The position numbers and the translations under genes were made by a program. DNA of 64,000 bases from Raphanus sativus (Eukaryota; Streptophyta; Magnoliopsida; Brassicales; Brassicaceae). Below, piece by piece: positions 10,350 through 22,685 of the stretch. The stretch's first letter is position 1. Each line of letters opens with the position of its first letter. A model generated the notes under the pieces. It did not search any database. It had not been told where the DNA came from and saw only the letters and a program-made list of their open reading frames with translations. Where the stretch lies: the NCBI RefSeq assembly GCF_000801105.2, contig NC_079514.1:6448001-6512000 (forward strand), read 5' to 3'.

Positions 10350-13037
10350 AAAGTGTGATAAGATCTGATTGATGTCGTCGTCAAAACTCAATAGGCGGGA
10401 TTGGTGGGGAAAACGAAATCATGGAGTGCATTTAACATTATTATATTTTAGATAAATGACGATGGTGATGATGAATGATTAATTATGATAATGAGTAATG
10501 ACACTGAATCTAACCTAATTCCAGTTACTTTATAGATATATTGTTCTCTCATTGGGCGACCATTTTCTTTTATCAGCTTCGTTTTTTAACCATTATTGCA
10601 TAATAAGTTTTCTCCGGAAATCTAATATTTTTCATTTTCATTTTAAATATTCTATTCTATCTGTTTCATAAAAAGAATGTCATCTACACATTTTTCACAC
10701 GTAGTAAAAAATTGATTAAAATATATTTATATTTTTATTAATATTATCTATTTAATTAATAGCATTTTAGATAAAAAACATTTACTGATAAGATCAATTT
10801 ATTTTGTAATTAATATTGAGTTGAATTTAATAAGAAATAAAAAGAATATTATTTTTGTGGTTTAGAGAGTGGTATTTTATATGAAAAGAGCAATTTTCTT
10901 TTAAAATGTGACATGTCCAACCGTTTACAACTTAAGAGCCTTAAACATTACATATTGGATATATTTTGTCTTGAAATCATTAGACGTTGTCACGTTGACT
11001 ATCATATACCTGTACAAGTAGCTGTGTTCTTCCATTATAACTTTTATTGCTTGTACTATCAAATAGCAAAGGGGATTCACCACAAGCATCAAACTGCAAG
11101 TTCAACGCAGAAATAGTATAATGCGCTTAATAAGCATCCAATGGTCAGATTATTAATTGAGAAATCAACGTAACTAACGAAATTATTTAGTTGGTTTACT
11201 TTTAGATAACAAAATAAGATTTGGTAATAACATTTACCAACTTATATGAACCATCCTTTCAGCATGATTTTTAAAATTCGTTTCAAAAATAATCTGCATT
11301 TTGATAGCATAAAACTCTCTGTTAGCAAGTATTCTCATTATAAATTGATTTACTTTTTTATCTCATTTTTGTTCGGATGACTAATAAGACTATAGATTTT
11401 TACGATTTTGCTGTTGATAGATAACTTTAACATCTCAATAAAAGATATGAAAGGAATTCAAGAGAAGAAAAAAGTTGCTAAGATCCGAAATATAGATCTA
11501 TGCATTTTGCAATGTATATTTAAAGTGTATTCTGTTATAACCTTAATACAGACAAATTACCCCAGGTTCTAAACTTCTAATCGGTCTCCACTACTTACTT
11601 TTAAGATTTGCATGGGATAAGTACAAAAATCGTAAGTTACAAAAAAATAAGTACAAAAATCGTCACCTAATATGCCCTTCCTTCTTCAATTTAGCAAAAG
11701 GTATATCCTTGTTGGATCAACCTTTATTTTGATATTAGATTTAAGTATATCAACAAATTATAATATAGCTAATGGTCTCTCTACACTAATTTATTTTATT
11801 AAGGGGTCACTACCATTATCTATCCTCGTGTTTTCTTTAGTCTCACGTTTCTTTAATTAGTCCGGTCTTTACGTCTGTGTAATGCCTCTTCATAAACCCA
11901 AATTCATTTTATGTCGTATGTCAAATCCATTAATTTGACAAAATGTATAAGGTTTAGATGTATGATACATAAGCTATTCTCTAATTCATATAACAAAGAT
12001 GAGTTTGAAAAGGCATTATTCATCTAGACAAAATTGACTCTCACCTCAAACTAGACGGGTCAGGGTAAAATTACTTAAAAACAAAAATAACTCGTGAAGT
12101 TGTGAAGTTCAAGAACCGAGTTGACCTAATCTGGCATACGTTAAACCCGTGATCCAACCGAGCTGCTGTGGATCAATCTGATTGACACCTACTAGTAGTT
12201 GGTTCCGATAAGCATGGGCCAAATTGATTTTTCAACACTTTATACATCTTTGATCTTTCTTTCGATTTCTCGTATTTTCTTTCTCTTCTATAATATGAAT
12301 GTAAACATAAATGTCATTATCTAATATACATAACACATCATATCAAAACAAATATGAAAAGCTCAACTGTAATACGACGATATAAATAAAGAAAATAAAT
12401 TAGTTGAAAATCTATCCGCGACGTGAAGGATTCTATTAATAATATGTTTATAAGATCAAATGCAGTTGACGACAATAATCTATTTATAGGATTGAAAATC
12501 CATTTCGCAGGCACTACTTGCATATTTTTTCTCAAAGCCTGAACTCAGCACGCTTGTCTCCATCTATCTTGTTCGATTATCTAATTTATGAAATCAATAT
12601 TTATTAAAATCTATTTTATAGAAGATAAATTAGAAAGGAATATGAAAACGTATAATGGGACCAATAAGTCTATTCTAAATTGATTAAAAGCTCTGAGCAA
12701 GTCTTAAGATAGTGAATTACGGAGTAGTGATGATGTAGGCGTAGTGTCTGACATTAATGAAGCCATATGAAGAATTAGACAAACGAATATATCGATAAGA
12801 AATAAAATACAAGACAATAAATAAAAGACAACCGAAGATGTTTTTGTCTACTAGTTTGGTTTACCCCGAAACCTATGCTTTTAAAACATTATTCATAATA
12901 ACTTTATAGAAAATAATATGTATTCTCTTGTTCTTAGTTATAAAAATAAAGAATAAAATTAACATAGATAAGAAAATATCCATGACTACTTTATTTTGTA
13001 AATTCAAAATACTAATAATTAAAAAGAGATAAGCCAA
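10350..13037. other. Gene-free AT-rich interval
   Basis: No exon-like sequence was recognised. Short open frames at 10913-11116, 11672-11860 and 12338-12535 have low-complexity compositions and no family motif. About 10655-10875 is a degenerate MITE-like repeat beginning ATCTGTTTCATAAAAAGAAT, related to copies listed at 14271-14495, 19847-20075 and 33395-33610. A GC-richer patch at 12045-12230 looks like an unclassified transposon end. Confidence 0.5.
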
Positions 13038-13340
13038 CCAAGTGGTGGTAGTCTAGTATCAATCTTTTGGGGTTTGGTGTGTATCTACATCAGTCATGGG
13101 TTCGATTCTCCCTACGAACTAAATTATTATCATTTGGTCAGTCTGAGTTTAGGCTTTGGCTCAAGTGGTTTACATGGTGGATCGTAACAGATGATCGGTT
13201 CATCTCCTGACATTAGTCGGAAGGTATTCCAAACTCAGGTTAGGTAGTGTGGTAGCCAGTCCACTCTATAGCATTAAGTGCGTTCTTCCTTAGGCCGACC
13301 GGATCAACCGATAGGATTTATAAAAAAATAAAAATAAGCC
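13034..13340 (+). mobile_element. SINE (tRNA-derived)
   Basis: An A-box-like string (GTGGTGGTAGTCTAGTATC) is followed by a B-box (GGGTTCGATTCTCCC at about 13099-13113). A body with GACATTAGTCGGAAGGTATTC and TAGCATTAAGTGCGTTC follows, then an A-rich tail (about 13319-13335). ATAAGCCA occurs at both boundaries (about 13030 and 13334), a plausible short target duplication. Related degenerate bodies occur at about 38815-39030 and 30596-30678. Confidence 0.7.
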
Positions 13341-14000
13341 ACCGCATGACTGTAAGAAAAAATAAAGATTTTTATTTTCTTCGTGGACGACCTGTCCTAT
13401 ACCGAAAAGTCACCAGAGTTATGACAACACCTACTTATCCGTACTATAAACACATTTATCGTAAAAATCCGAGTTTCTCTTTCAAACTTTTTTATTTAAT
13501 TATAGGCTTATATTTTTATATTATTAATTCCAAAACATAATACTAATAAATTAAAAAGCGACGTGAAACGACAAATCAAGAAGCAAACAAAATGGTGGTA
13601 CCGAAACATAAATTTTATCTAATACCGAAACTAATAAGGTTCGCTCGGTCCCACTAAGACGTGGCCTCATTTCCTACCATGGACCCACACTTTTCGCACG
13701 TGCATTTCACTATGGAGAGCTTCCCGTAAATAGTTTTTACAGTCATATATATGTTCTTTGACAACTGATTTGACGTACAGGTATCTGTTCAGAAAATGAA
13801 TATTTGACATGACAAAATAATTGTGTTATGCTGATTCCTTAAATAAGGTAACGAAAATATTTTGGAATTCTTTTTTTCGTTTAGGATTTCAAAACAACCA
13901 ACTATAGAAATAAAACATAAACCACCGCAATAGGAAAAAAAATTACCGCTATCAGAAATTCAGAATATATAAAACCGTATATGTTCTCGGGTCTCAGTTA

Positions 14001-14173
14001 GAGCATCAATATTGGGCAGACCTTAGCAAAGTCCTTAAGAGGAATAATGCGGGGACCGAGAAGAAAGAGAGTGAGAAAGCCCTTATTTAAGGGCGTGCCC
14101 TTACTCTCTACCGAACAAAAAAAGAAGAAAGCCCTTAGTTAAGGGAGAGAGAGTGGACACCAATAATGATGGT
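14001..14173. mobile_element. Small Tourist-like MITE (173 bp)
   Basis: GAGCATCAATATTGGGCA at the left matches the reverse complement of the right end (ACCATCATTATTGGTGTCC) at most positions. TTA precedes the left end and TTT follows the right, an imperfect trinucleotide duplication. The interior contains CCCTTATTTAAGGG and CCCTTAGTTAAGGG palindromes. The GAGCATC terminus is shared with the MITEs at 49760 and 60904. Confidence 0.55.
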
Positions 14174-14270
14174 TTTATGCCATGGTGGAGTTTTCGTAAC
14201 TACAGCTGCATGACGTGAGCTTTTGAGATTGTTTAATCAGTAAAACTGAAGATGGAGAATATGCATATTT

Positions 14271-14495
14271 ACTACTAACTCTGTTTCAAAATATTACACA
14301 TTCTAAATTTTTCACACGTTTTAATAAAACACAATAAATTTACATATCTTTTTGTTAATATTTTTTCCATAGTTTTAAGCCAATGAAAATTCAACCAATG
14401 CAATTATTTTTTTAAAGTTTGCAATTAGTTAATAAAATATGCATTAAAATGTAAAAAATAGATTTTTTTTGAAACAAAACTTTTCTCTAGAATAT
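14271..14495. repeat. Stowaway-like MITE copy
   Basis: It starts CTCTGTTTCAAAATATTACA and ends near TGAAACAAAAC. The CTCTGTTTCA / TGAAACA ends are inverted and enclose an AT-rich core with ATTTTTCACACG. Related copies lie at about 10655, 19847 and 33395. Boundaries are approximate. Confidence 0.45.
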
Positions 14496-15318
14496 ACAAC
14501 TTTGTGAATCATTTTCTTATATTTATTAAATATCATTGAATATTAATTTTATTTATCACCAAGATGGAAACGAATCTATAAGATAAATATTGGTTGACTG
14601 AAAAGAGATTAAATTTTAATTAATGTAGACAGAGTACAATGAACTAACATGTTTGATTGGAAAACAGTTATATATAGTGTATATATATAGTTTTAAGTTT
14701 AGAAGTAACACAAAATAAGATACTGCTACTATAAAGATGCTTTGACTAGTCAAAGGTACACTGTTACATACATTTGTGCGCCAAGGAAACATACAATACA
14801 AGAGTGCATCAAGAACAGAAGGATAGATATGCATCAAGAACAAAAGCATCAGAAACTATAATCTTTTACTTTTTACAGACGCAATATTGCGAACTTCCAG
14901 AAACATACACACATATTTTGTCTCTATATAGGTAGATATGGAAGTAAATATTCTGTTTAAGCTCATAAATTATTGTTTCCAGAATTTCTCACTAAAACTA
15001 AATCTAATAATACCTAAAAAGCATACCAAACAAATATGGTAGTTTATATAAGGAACAAGCAAATATGGTAATTCCAACCATAAAATTGTTTTCTTTCACA
15101 GAATTGAGGATTATTTCTAAGGAAACTAAAATAACTAGTCATACTAGAAAAAAATAGAAAACAATTATTTATAGAAAATTAAATAATTTTGACTTTTTCT
15201 CTCACCTTAAATAAAAGCCAACCTCCATAGATTTCTTCACCAGTCGACACAACTCTCCTTCATCCTCTCTCTTTATTCATATATATAGTATCTCGTAGCT
15301 TTTTATACAAACGTATCA

Positions 15319-16354
15319 ATGGCTGTTGAAGCTCATCACATGAACATTTTCTCTCCTCAGTTGTTATCAAACAGGTAACAAAACTCAACAAACTGGTTTT
15401 TATTTTATTTACTTGAAAAAATATTTTCTTCTTGTTTTTCTTCGTTTTAGAGCTGTCTCGGGCTTATTCAAATGGGTTTCCCGTAATCATTTTTGTGCTT
15501 TTATTTGCAGAGATTGTGTTAAATTCGAACAAGACATGAACCACGGCGGAGTTCCATTTGTAACCGGAGAATCCCTCGCCGTAGATCCTTTAGCTAAAGC
15601 TCGCTTTAACAAATCGGAAAGTGGTCTCACTTACAAGTTCAACTCATCCTCTGTTCTTCCTCCGTCCGCAAAACGTGCGAGAGAATCTCAATACCTTGGC
15701 TCAGACGCTCAGTTCGCGTCTCCGGTTAAGCGGAGGTCCGGTGCGTTTGGTTTAGCCTCATCTTTGATAAACGCTGAACTCGTGTTTCAAATCCAAAACC
15801 AACAACAGTCGGAGATTGATCGGTACGTAGCTCAACAAACGGAGAAGCTTAGAATAGAGGTTGAAACTCGTCAGCGAACGCAAACGCGGATACTAGCGTC
15901 TACGTTTCAAAACGCAATAGCCAAGAAATTAAAAGAGAAAGACGACGAGATCGTACGTATGAGAAATCTTAATTGGATATTACAAGAGCGAGTCAAGAGT
16001 CTTTACGTTGAAAACCAAATATGGCGTGATATGGCTCAAACCAACGAAGCACACGCTAACAACCTTCGAACAAACCTAGACCAAGTTCTGGCTCAAGTCC
16101 AAACGTTACCAACCGCACCAACCGTTGTAGAAGACGATGCGGAGTCGAGCTGCGGAAGTTGCGTTGAAGGTGGTGAAGGTATTAAAGCGGTTGGTGCCAG
16201 TTGCAAGCTGTGTGGTGAAAGAGAAGCGAGTGTGTTGGTGTTACCTTGTCGCCATTTGTGTTTGTGTACGGTTTGTGGTTCGGCTTTGTTACAAACTTGT
16301 CCGGTTTGCGATTCTGTCATGAACGCTAGTGTACATGTTAACATATCTCCTTGA
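15319..16354 (+). CDS. BRG1-like (At5g45100-like): BOI-related RING E3 ubiquitin ligase, two exons
   Basis: Exon 1 is 15319-15374 (MAVEAHHMNIFSPQLLSN); exon 2 is 15511-16354, joined in phase through an Arg codon, giving 299 residues. The C terminus carries a C3HC4 RING finger with ligands at about C250, C253, C265, H267, C271, C274, C282 and C285. The middle (about 110-215) is a charged, Gln-rich coiled coil typical of the S-ribonuclease-binding/BOI family. An SAKRAR-type basic patch occurs near residue 70. BOI and BRG proteins are plant ubiquitin ligases that limit pathogen- and stress-induced cell death and interact with DELLA/MYB regulators. Choosing the first exon avoids the intron-derived 5' extension of the long open frame. 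It looks intact. Assignment to BRG1 rests on remembered synteny with ZIP8. Confidence 0.9.
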
Positions 16355-16371
16355 CCATTTTTTTGGTGCAA

Positions 16372-17177
16372 CTAAATTCATATTCTGTTTTTTTTTTCCA
16401 TAAATTTTAGTTAAGACTTAAGAACTAACATACAAAATATGTAATTTTCACTTAGCCAAATTTTTATTTTATTTTTTGTCAGTACGGTTTTGATTTTTTT
16501 GTTAACTCCTGTAAATTAGGATTTATTATTCTTTCTATAACGAGTTGTGAGCGAATCCAAGAATAAAAGTTGCAATTCAAGTTGAAAAGAATTTTAAAAC
16601 TCACAAAACGTCATCTCTCATTTTTATAGGAAAATATCCACACAACGATGAATAGAAAGAAAGAAATAATTTTCTTGTAATTGGTTGATATTAAAAAACA
16701 TAATTTTAAATGTAAATGACCCAAACTTCTTTTTAAGTTGCACCGTAGGTTGGTTTACTTTATTATTAGCCTATTTATCATCAAAGTCAATTACATGAGT
16801 TTTTTTTTGTAAAACCAAAAAAAAAAAAGTCAATTACATGAGTTTGAATAATCTAATTTCATTTTGATAGATTTGCACAATGCGACATAGATTGAAAAAT
16901 TATAAAAGTTGTCTATAGATATATACTATTGCAAGTTGGCGGTATATTTTATCTTTCCAACCCCACGAACCATATAAAACAAGAAGAATCATACTTCGCT
17001 ATCGAAAATAAAATAAATCATCAAAAAAGAAAGTCTGAATTCGAATGCCTCAACGACATTTTCAGTTCATAGTCATTATAGTTGTCGTGTAATAAATATT
17101 TCAAAATTCGGATCATATCATGTGTAGTGCATGTCTAGACAACGAAAAAAAACCACTCAAATGGATTTTAAATTATA
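16372..17177. other. BRG 3' flank and gene-free DNA
   Basis: The 3' untranslated region probably occupies the first 150-200 bp (AATAAAAG at about 16562). The rest is AT-rich without coding potential. An imperfect 50-bp direct repeat surrounds 16780-16845, with GTCAATTACATGAGTTT occurring twice. Confidence 0.5.
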
Positions 17178-18182
17178 CTAGATCATGACCCGCGCGATTG
17201 CGCGGATTTTATTTTTGTTTTAACATATAACATATATTCTATAGTAGTCAATACAATTTAGAATTTTTCTATTTCACATAATGTAGTTTTATATAATTTC
17301 GAGTTTGTTCATATTGTTTAAAAACAATGAAAACTGTTTTTTGTATTAATAGTTTTTCATTGGTGTATTATAAATATAATTGTATGGTGCAAACATTAAT
17401 ATAATATTAACCAATACGATTTGGATTAAAATAACAGTGTACTACAGATGTATTGTGAACCACTAATCTAATAGTAACCAATACGATTTGGACTAACATA
17501 ATAGTGTATTATAGATATAGACATAAGATGGGGACACTAATCTAATATTAACCGATACGATTTAGACGAACAAAACTGAAGTCTTCTTTATAATTTTAAT
17601 AAAATAGTTATTAATTATTATAAGATAGATAAACAGAAAATTTAATGGAAAAAAAAAAAAATAGCAAGAAAGATTAACCGTTCGGATACATAAATGTTTT
17701 ATATTTAGTAAAATAATTTAAATGAAACTGTATTAATCCAAAAACAATTATAGATTCAAATTTTTTTATTAGAAGAATAGTATTTTGAATGTGTGCAAAA
17801 AAATTGAATAAATTGAAAATGACAATGTGTTTTTTTTAGAAAGTTAAGTGCAATAAAAATATACAATCTTTTTTGTTTTATATTTATTGACAAAATAACT
17901 ATTATGCCCAAGAAAAAAAATTCATTATAAATGTCCATGTCCACATAGAATTAATAAGTCCATTAGTAACAACAACTATCCAGGAAAGAGAGAAAAAAAT
18001 AGCTACATCTTATTTTCCTTTTCTTTAATTTATTTTTAGGCTAGTAGACTCATAATCGATTTCTTAAAAAGTTAAAATTGATGTTTCTTTTATTGAAATC
18101 TCATAAATACGTCAAGTTACCTATTAAGTTAAATATACATAAATACAAAATCCCATGACACCGAGATTTTTGGTATAGTAGA
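17178..18182 (-). mobile_element. Candidate non-autonomous Helitron (about 1.0 kb)
   Basis: On the minus strand the 3' end reads CCGCGCAATCGCGCGG, a perfect 6-bp stem with a 4-nt loop, then GTCATGATCTAG. The terminus is CTAG at 17181-17178, followed by T. A matching minus-strand 5' end, TCTACTATACCAAAAATC, starts at 18182 after A. Together they give A-[TC...CTAG]-T, the Helitron insertion rule. The 3' hairpin is strong evidence; pairing with this particular 5' end is less certain because similar blocks recur at about 18041 and 18257-18300. No helicase or Rep coding sequence. Confidence 0.6.
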
Positions 18183-19105
18183 TTAATCTTGGAGAAAGGG
18201 GTTTTCCATATTTACGATATTTCAAATCTATAAATTTGATTGTGAATATTTGATTGCCACCGAGATTTTAGGTATGGTAAACTCATAATCGATTTTTTAA
18301 AGTTTGAATTGATGTTTCTGTTATTGAAATAAGAATATATTTTTAATTTGGTGAAGGGGTTTTCCCATATTTGATTACTTTTAAAGAATAAATTGATGTT
18401 TCTATTTAGTGTATATTCATTATTTGAGCATCAAGAAAAAATATTATGATATATTTAGTATTGAGTTTCAAAAAAGTACAGATGTGGTTGAAACATATTG
18501 TTAAATTATTTGGTTAATTCAATCCATTGGTTTGGGAGATACAATTGGATCAAGATAGTTAAAACTGGGCAATGACATGTTTTGGACTCGTTTATATTTT
18601 TAATAACATGTGTAACATTTATTTTTATATTTATTTTTAAGAACTCAGACTCGTGTAATATTTATATTGGAGACATTTGTTGTATTCATTTGACTATAAT
18701 AAAAGAGAGGAGTTGTTATATTTGTACTATTATATAATATATACGGTGGAGTTAAATGATAGTCAAATGATTTAGATATTTTGTAAATAATTTACGGTGG
18801 AGTTAAATTATAGTCAAATGATTTACATTCATATGAAAGTTCGATGGAGTTAATGTTAAATGAAAGAATAGATAAAAGAGGTGATGTTAAATGATAATTA
18901 CGGTGGAGTTAAATGATAGGATAATATTAATTATGGTGGAGTTAAATGATAGGTGCTTGATATTAAACTCTCTAAGGAAATATTTAAATGAAAGGTTAGA
19001 CTAAGAATAATAATGTGATGTCTAACTTTAAAATCCACCTAGAAAAAGTTAGAATGTTTCTGTTTTAATAAGATAGATATTTAAGTACATACGTTATATA
19101 AAGAG
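18183..19105. repeat. Short-period imperfect repeats in AT-rich DNA
   Basis: The block CTCATAATCGATTT(T/C)TTAAA with flanks occurs at about 18050 and 18285. ACGGTGGAGTTAAATGATAG or close variants occur at about 18742, 18792, 18900 and 18932. No coding sequence. It may be decayed transposon interior adjoining the Helitron candidate. Confidence 0.5.
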
Positions 19106-19799
19106 TTATTATTGGGTTCACCCGTAGAGTGAATCTAAAAGTTCACCCAACCAATAAGAATTATTCATTTCACAATTGATATCTTTTAAATAAGGAAACA
19201 AAATATTGTCAAGTTATATTATATTTTAAAATAAATAAAATAAAAACAAATAAAAATAATAATAGTTACAAAAAAAAATTTAAAAAATATTTAACATTTT
19301 CGAAAGATAAAATAAACCCTAAACCCTAAATCATAAACCATAAACCCTTGAGTATACCCTAAACCCTTGGTATATGCTAAACCCTTGGATAATCTTAAAC
19401 TCTAAACCCTAAACTCTAGTATATGCAAAAGAAATTTAGATATTTTAAGGCCGTCATCGAAATACTAAACCATAAATCCTAAACTCTAAACTCTAAACCT
19501 TTAGGTAAATCCTAAACTCTTTTTAGGATTAAGGATTTGGTATTTTTAAGATTTAGTGTTTAATGTTTTTAATTTAAATTTTAGAGTTTAGGCTTAGTGT
19601 TTTGATGACGGATTTAAAATATTTTTAATTTTTTTGCATATATTACTATTTTATTTGTTTTAACATTTTTATTTTAAAAACATAATATAACTTGATAATA
19701 TTTTATTTCCTTATTTAAAAGATATCAATTGTGAAATAAGTGATTTCTATTGGTTGGGTGAACCTCTAGGTTCACTCTAGGGATGAACCCAAGAATAAG
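19106..19799. mobile_element. Long inverted-repeat MITE carrying telomere-like motifs
   Basis: About 120-bp arms at 19106-19230 and 19675-19799 are imperfect reverse complements. They share TTGGGTTCA(C/T)CC, GGTTCACCCAACCAAT and TTCACAATTGATATCTTTTA. The core contains many CCCTAAA-related units (AAACCCTAAACCCTAAAT at about 19316) and, toward the right arm, the opposite-strand GTTTAG forms. No open reading frame. A clear target duplication was not found. Confidence 0.75.
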
Positions 19800-19846
19800 T
19801 CTTATATAAACCAAATTGTTAAAAAATAGAAAATATTTATATACAA

Positions 19847-20075
19847 ACTCCGTTACATATTAAGTATTGTTGTAGAAATTTTTTTTGTTGCAAAATAAGT
19901 GTCGTTTTAGCATTTCAATGCAAAATTTATTAATTTTATTATGCATTTTTGTTTTTTTATTGGTTGAGATATATGGGTAGTGATATTTTTATATGAAAAA
20001 TATGCAAAATTTAATAATTTCTTAATCCGTGTGCACAACTCGAAAATGATTTATTCAGAAACAGAATGAGTAGTA
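19847..20075. repeat. Stowaway-like MITE copy
   Basis: It starts CTCCGTTACATATTAAGT and ends CAGAAACAGAATGAGTAG, giving inverted CTCCGTT / AACAGAATGAG-type ends around an AT-rich core. Boundaries are approximate. Confidence 0.4.
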
Positions 20076-20357
20076 ACCTAATAAGAACGTATGAATACGA
20101 TGCGTAAATTCACTGAGTTACGATGATTGCGACGAAGAAACGTTACTCCAATAATTTGTTCAAAGTTTCTCCTTCAATAATAAATTATATGTGCTTTAGC
20201 TTTCTTCACATTTGTAAAACAACTGCAGATAAAAGGGTGATAAAAGATGGATCTTATTGGGTGAATTAGAAGTCCTGACTCAATCCCAAGAACCAAGATT
20301 CAACTGATGGCTAGATTAGAATTATGGACTTATTCTCACAATCTCGTGTGAGAAAGA

Positions 20358-20408
20358 AAATTTATAGCAGTCTAAATAATATTATTTTTTTTGGACTGCT
20401 ATAAATTT
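20358..20408. repeat. 15-bp inverted repeat at the left edge of the satellite array
   Basis: AAATTTATAGCAGTC (20358-20372) and GACTGCTATAAATTT (20394-20408) are perfect reverse complements with a 21-bp loop. The tandem array begins right after it, and its monomers contain the related string ACTGCTATTTTTGG. It may mark the original boundary of the amplified unit. Confidence 0.8.
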
Positions 20409-22685
20409 TGAGGTTATGATTTTGTTTTTAAATAATTTTTTTTAAAACTGCTATTTTTGGAAAGTTTCATTTTATTGAGAAATATTGTAGATTTTAGATT
20501 GTAATTTTGAAATTAGAATTACAAGAATTTTTTATATATGAAATACTATTATAGAATTTTTCATCAAATAGGTTCTATTTTTAAATAATTTTTTTTTTAA
20601 ACTGCTATTTTTGAAAAGTTTTCATTTTAAATGGAACTACTTTAGATTTGGGGTTGTGATTTTAAAATTAGAATAACAAGAATTTTTCTTGATATATGAG
20701 TATTTTTACAAAAAAATTCATCAAGAGGTTGTATTTTTAAATTATTCTTTTTTTTGATATTTTTGTAAAGTTTTCATTTTATAGAGAACTACTATAGATT
20801 TGGGGTTGTGATTTTTAAATTAGGATAGTAAGAATTTTTGTTGATATATGAGTATTCTTACAGTATTTTTCATCAATAGGTTGTAACTTTAAATAATTTT
20901 TTTAAAAATTTGCTATTTTGGAAAAAATTTCATTTTATAGAGAATTATTGTAGATTTAAGGTTGTGATTTTGAAATTAGGATTACAAGAATTTTTGTAGA
21001 TATATGAGTATTCTTACAAATTTTTTAATCAATATGTTGTAAATAATTGTTTTAAAAACTGCTATTTTTGGAAAGTTTTAATTTTATAGAAAACTATTGT
21101 AGATTTGGGGTTATACTTTTGAAACTAGGATAACAAGAATTTATGTTGATATATGAGTATTTTTACAGAATTTTTCATCAATTGGTTGAATTTCTAAGTT
21201 GTTTTTTTTAAACTGCTATTTTTGGAAAATTTTCATTTTATAGGGAACTATTGTAGACTTTGGGTTGTGAATTTGAAATTAGCATTACAAGAATTTTTGT
21301 AGATAGATGAGTATTCTTACAAAAATTTTAATCAATATGTTGTATTTTAAATAATTGTTTTAAAAACAGCTATTTTTGTAAAGTTTTCATTTTATAGAAA
21401 ACTATTGTAGATTTGGGGTTATGATTTTGAAACTAGGATAACAAGATTTTTTGTTGATATATGAGTATTCTTACATAATTTTTCATCAATTGGTTGAATT
21501 TTTTAATTTTTTTTTTAAACTGCTATTTTTGGAAAGTTTTCATTTTATAGGGAACTATTGTAGATTTTGGGTTGTGATTTTGAAATTAAGATAACAAGAA
21601 TTTTTATGATATATGAGTATTCTTACAGAATTTTTCATCAATAGGTTGTAATTTTAAATATAATATTTTTTAAAACTCCTATTTTTGGAAATGTTTCATT
21701 TTAATGAGAACTATTGTAGATTTTAGATTTTGAGTTTGAAATTAGAATTACATGAATTTGTTTTTATATATGAGTGTTTTTACAGAATTTTTCATCAATA
21801 GGTTATATTTTAAAATATTTTTTTTAAATTGCTATTTTTGGAAAGATTTCATTTTAATGAGAAAATTGTAGATTTTAGATTGTTATTTTGAAACTAGAAT
21901 TACAAGAATATTTTTTCTATATGAAATATTATTACATAATTTTTCATCAAATATGTTGTATTTTTAAATAAGTTTTTATAAAAAACTGCTATTTTGGAAA
22001 GTTTTCATTTTATAGAACTACTGGAGATTTGGGGTTGTGATTTTGAAATTATGATAACAAACTTTTTTTTTGATATATGAGTATTCTTACAAAAAAATTC
22101 ATCAAGATGTTGTATTTTAAAATAGTTTTGTTTTAAATTGCTATTTTTGTACATTTTCATTTTATAGAGAACTACTGGAGATTTGGGGTTGTCATTTTGA
22201 AATTAGGATAACAAGAATTTTTGTTGATATATGAGTATTCTTACAGAATTTTTCATCAATAGGTTGAATTTTTAAATAATTTTATAAAATCTGCTGTTTT
22301 GGAAAAAAATATTTTATAGAGAACTATTGTAGATATGAGGTTGTGATTTTGAAATTAGGATTACAAGAACTTTTATAGATATATGAGTATTCTTAAAAAA
22401 ATTTCATCAATAAATTGTATTTTTAAATAATTGTTTCAAAAACTGTTATTTTGTAAAGTTTTCATTTTATAGAGAACTATTGTATATTTGGAGTTATGAT
22501 TTTGAAACTAGGATAACAATAATTTATGTTGATATATGAGTATTCTTACAGAATGTTTCATCAATAGGTTGAATTTTTAAATATTTGTTTTAAACAACTA
22601 TTTTTAGAAAGTTTTCATTTTATAGAGAATTATGGTAGATTTTGGGTTGTGATTTTGAAATTAGGATAACAAGAATTGTTATTGA

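Larger units (their letters stand above)
13341..15300. other. Intergenic region upstream of the BRG gene
   Basis: No gene is supported, though two small MITE-like repeats are listed separately. An open frame at 13346-13540 and another at 14616-14849 (-) have no recognisable family features. The BRG promoter includes TATATATAG at about 15280-15288 and a CT-rich leader (about 15250-15275). Confidence 0.5.

Noticed and set aside
16137..16322. Overlapping small open frame in BRG exon 2
   Set aside because: It is an out-of-frame shadow of the RING-encoding exon.
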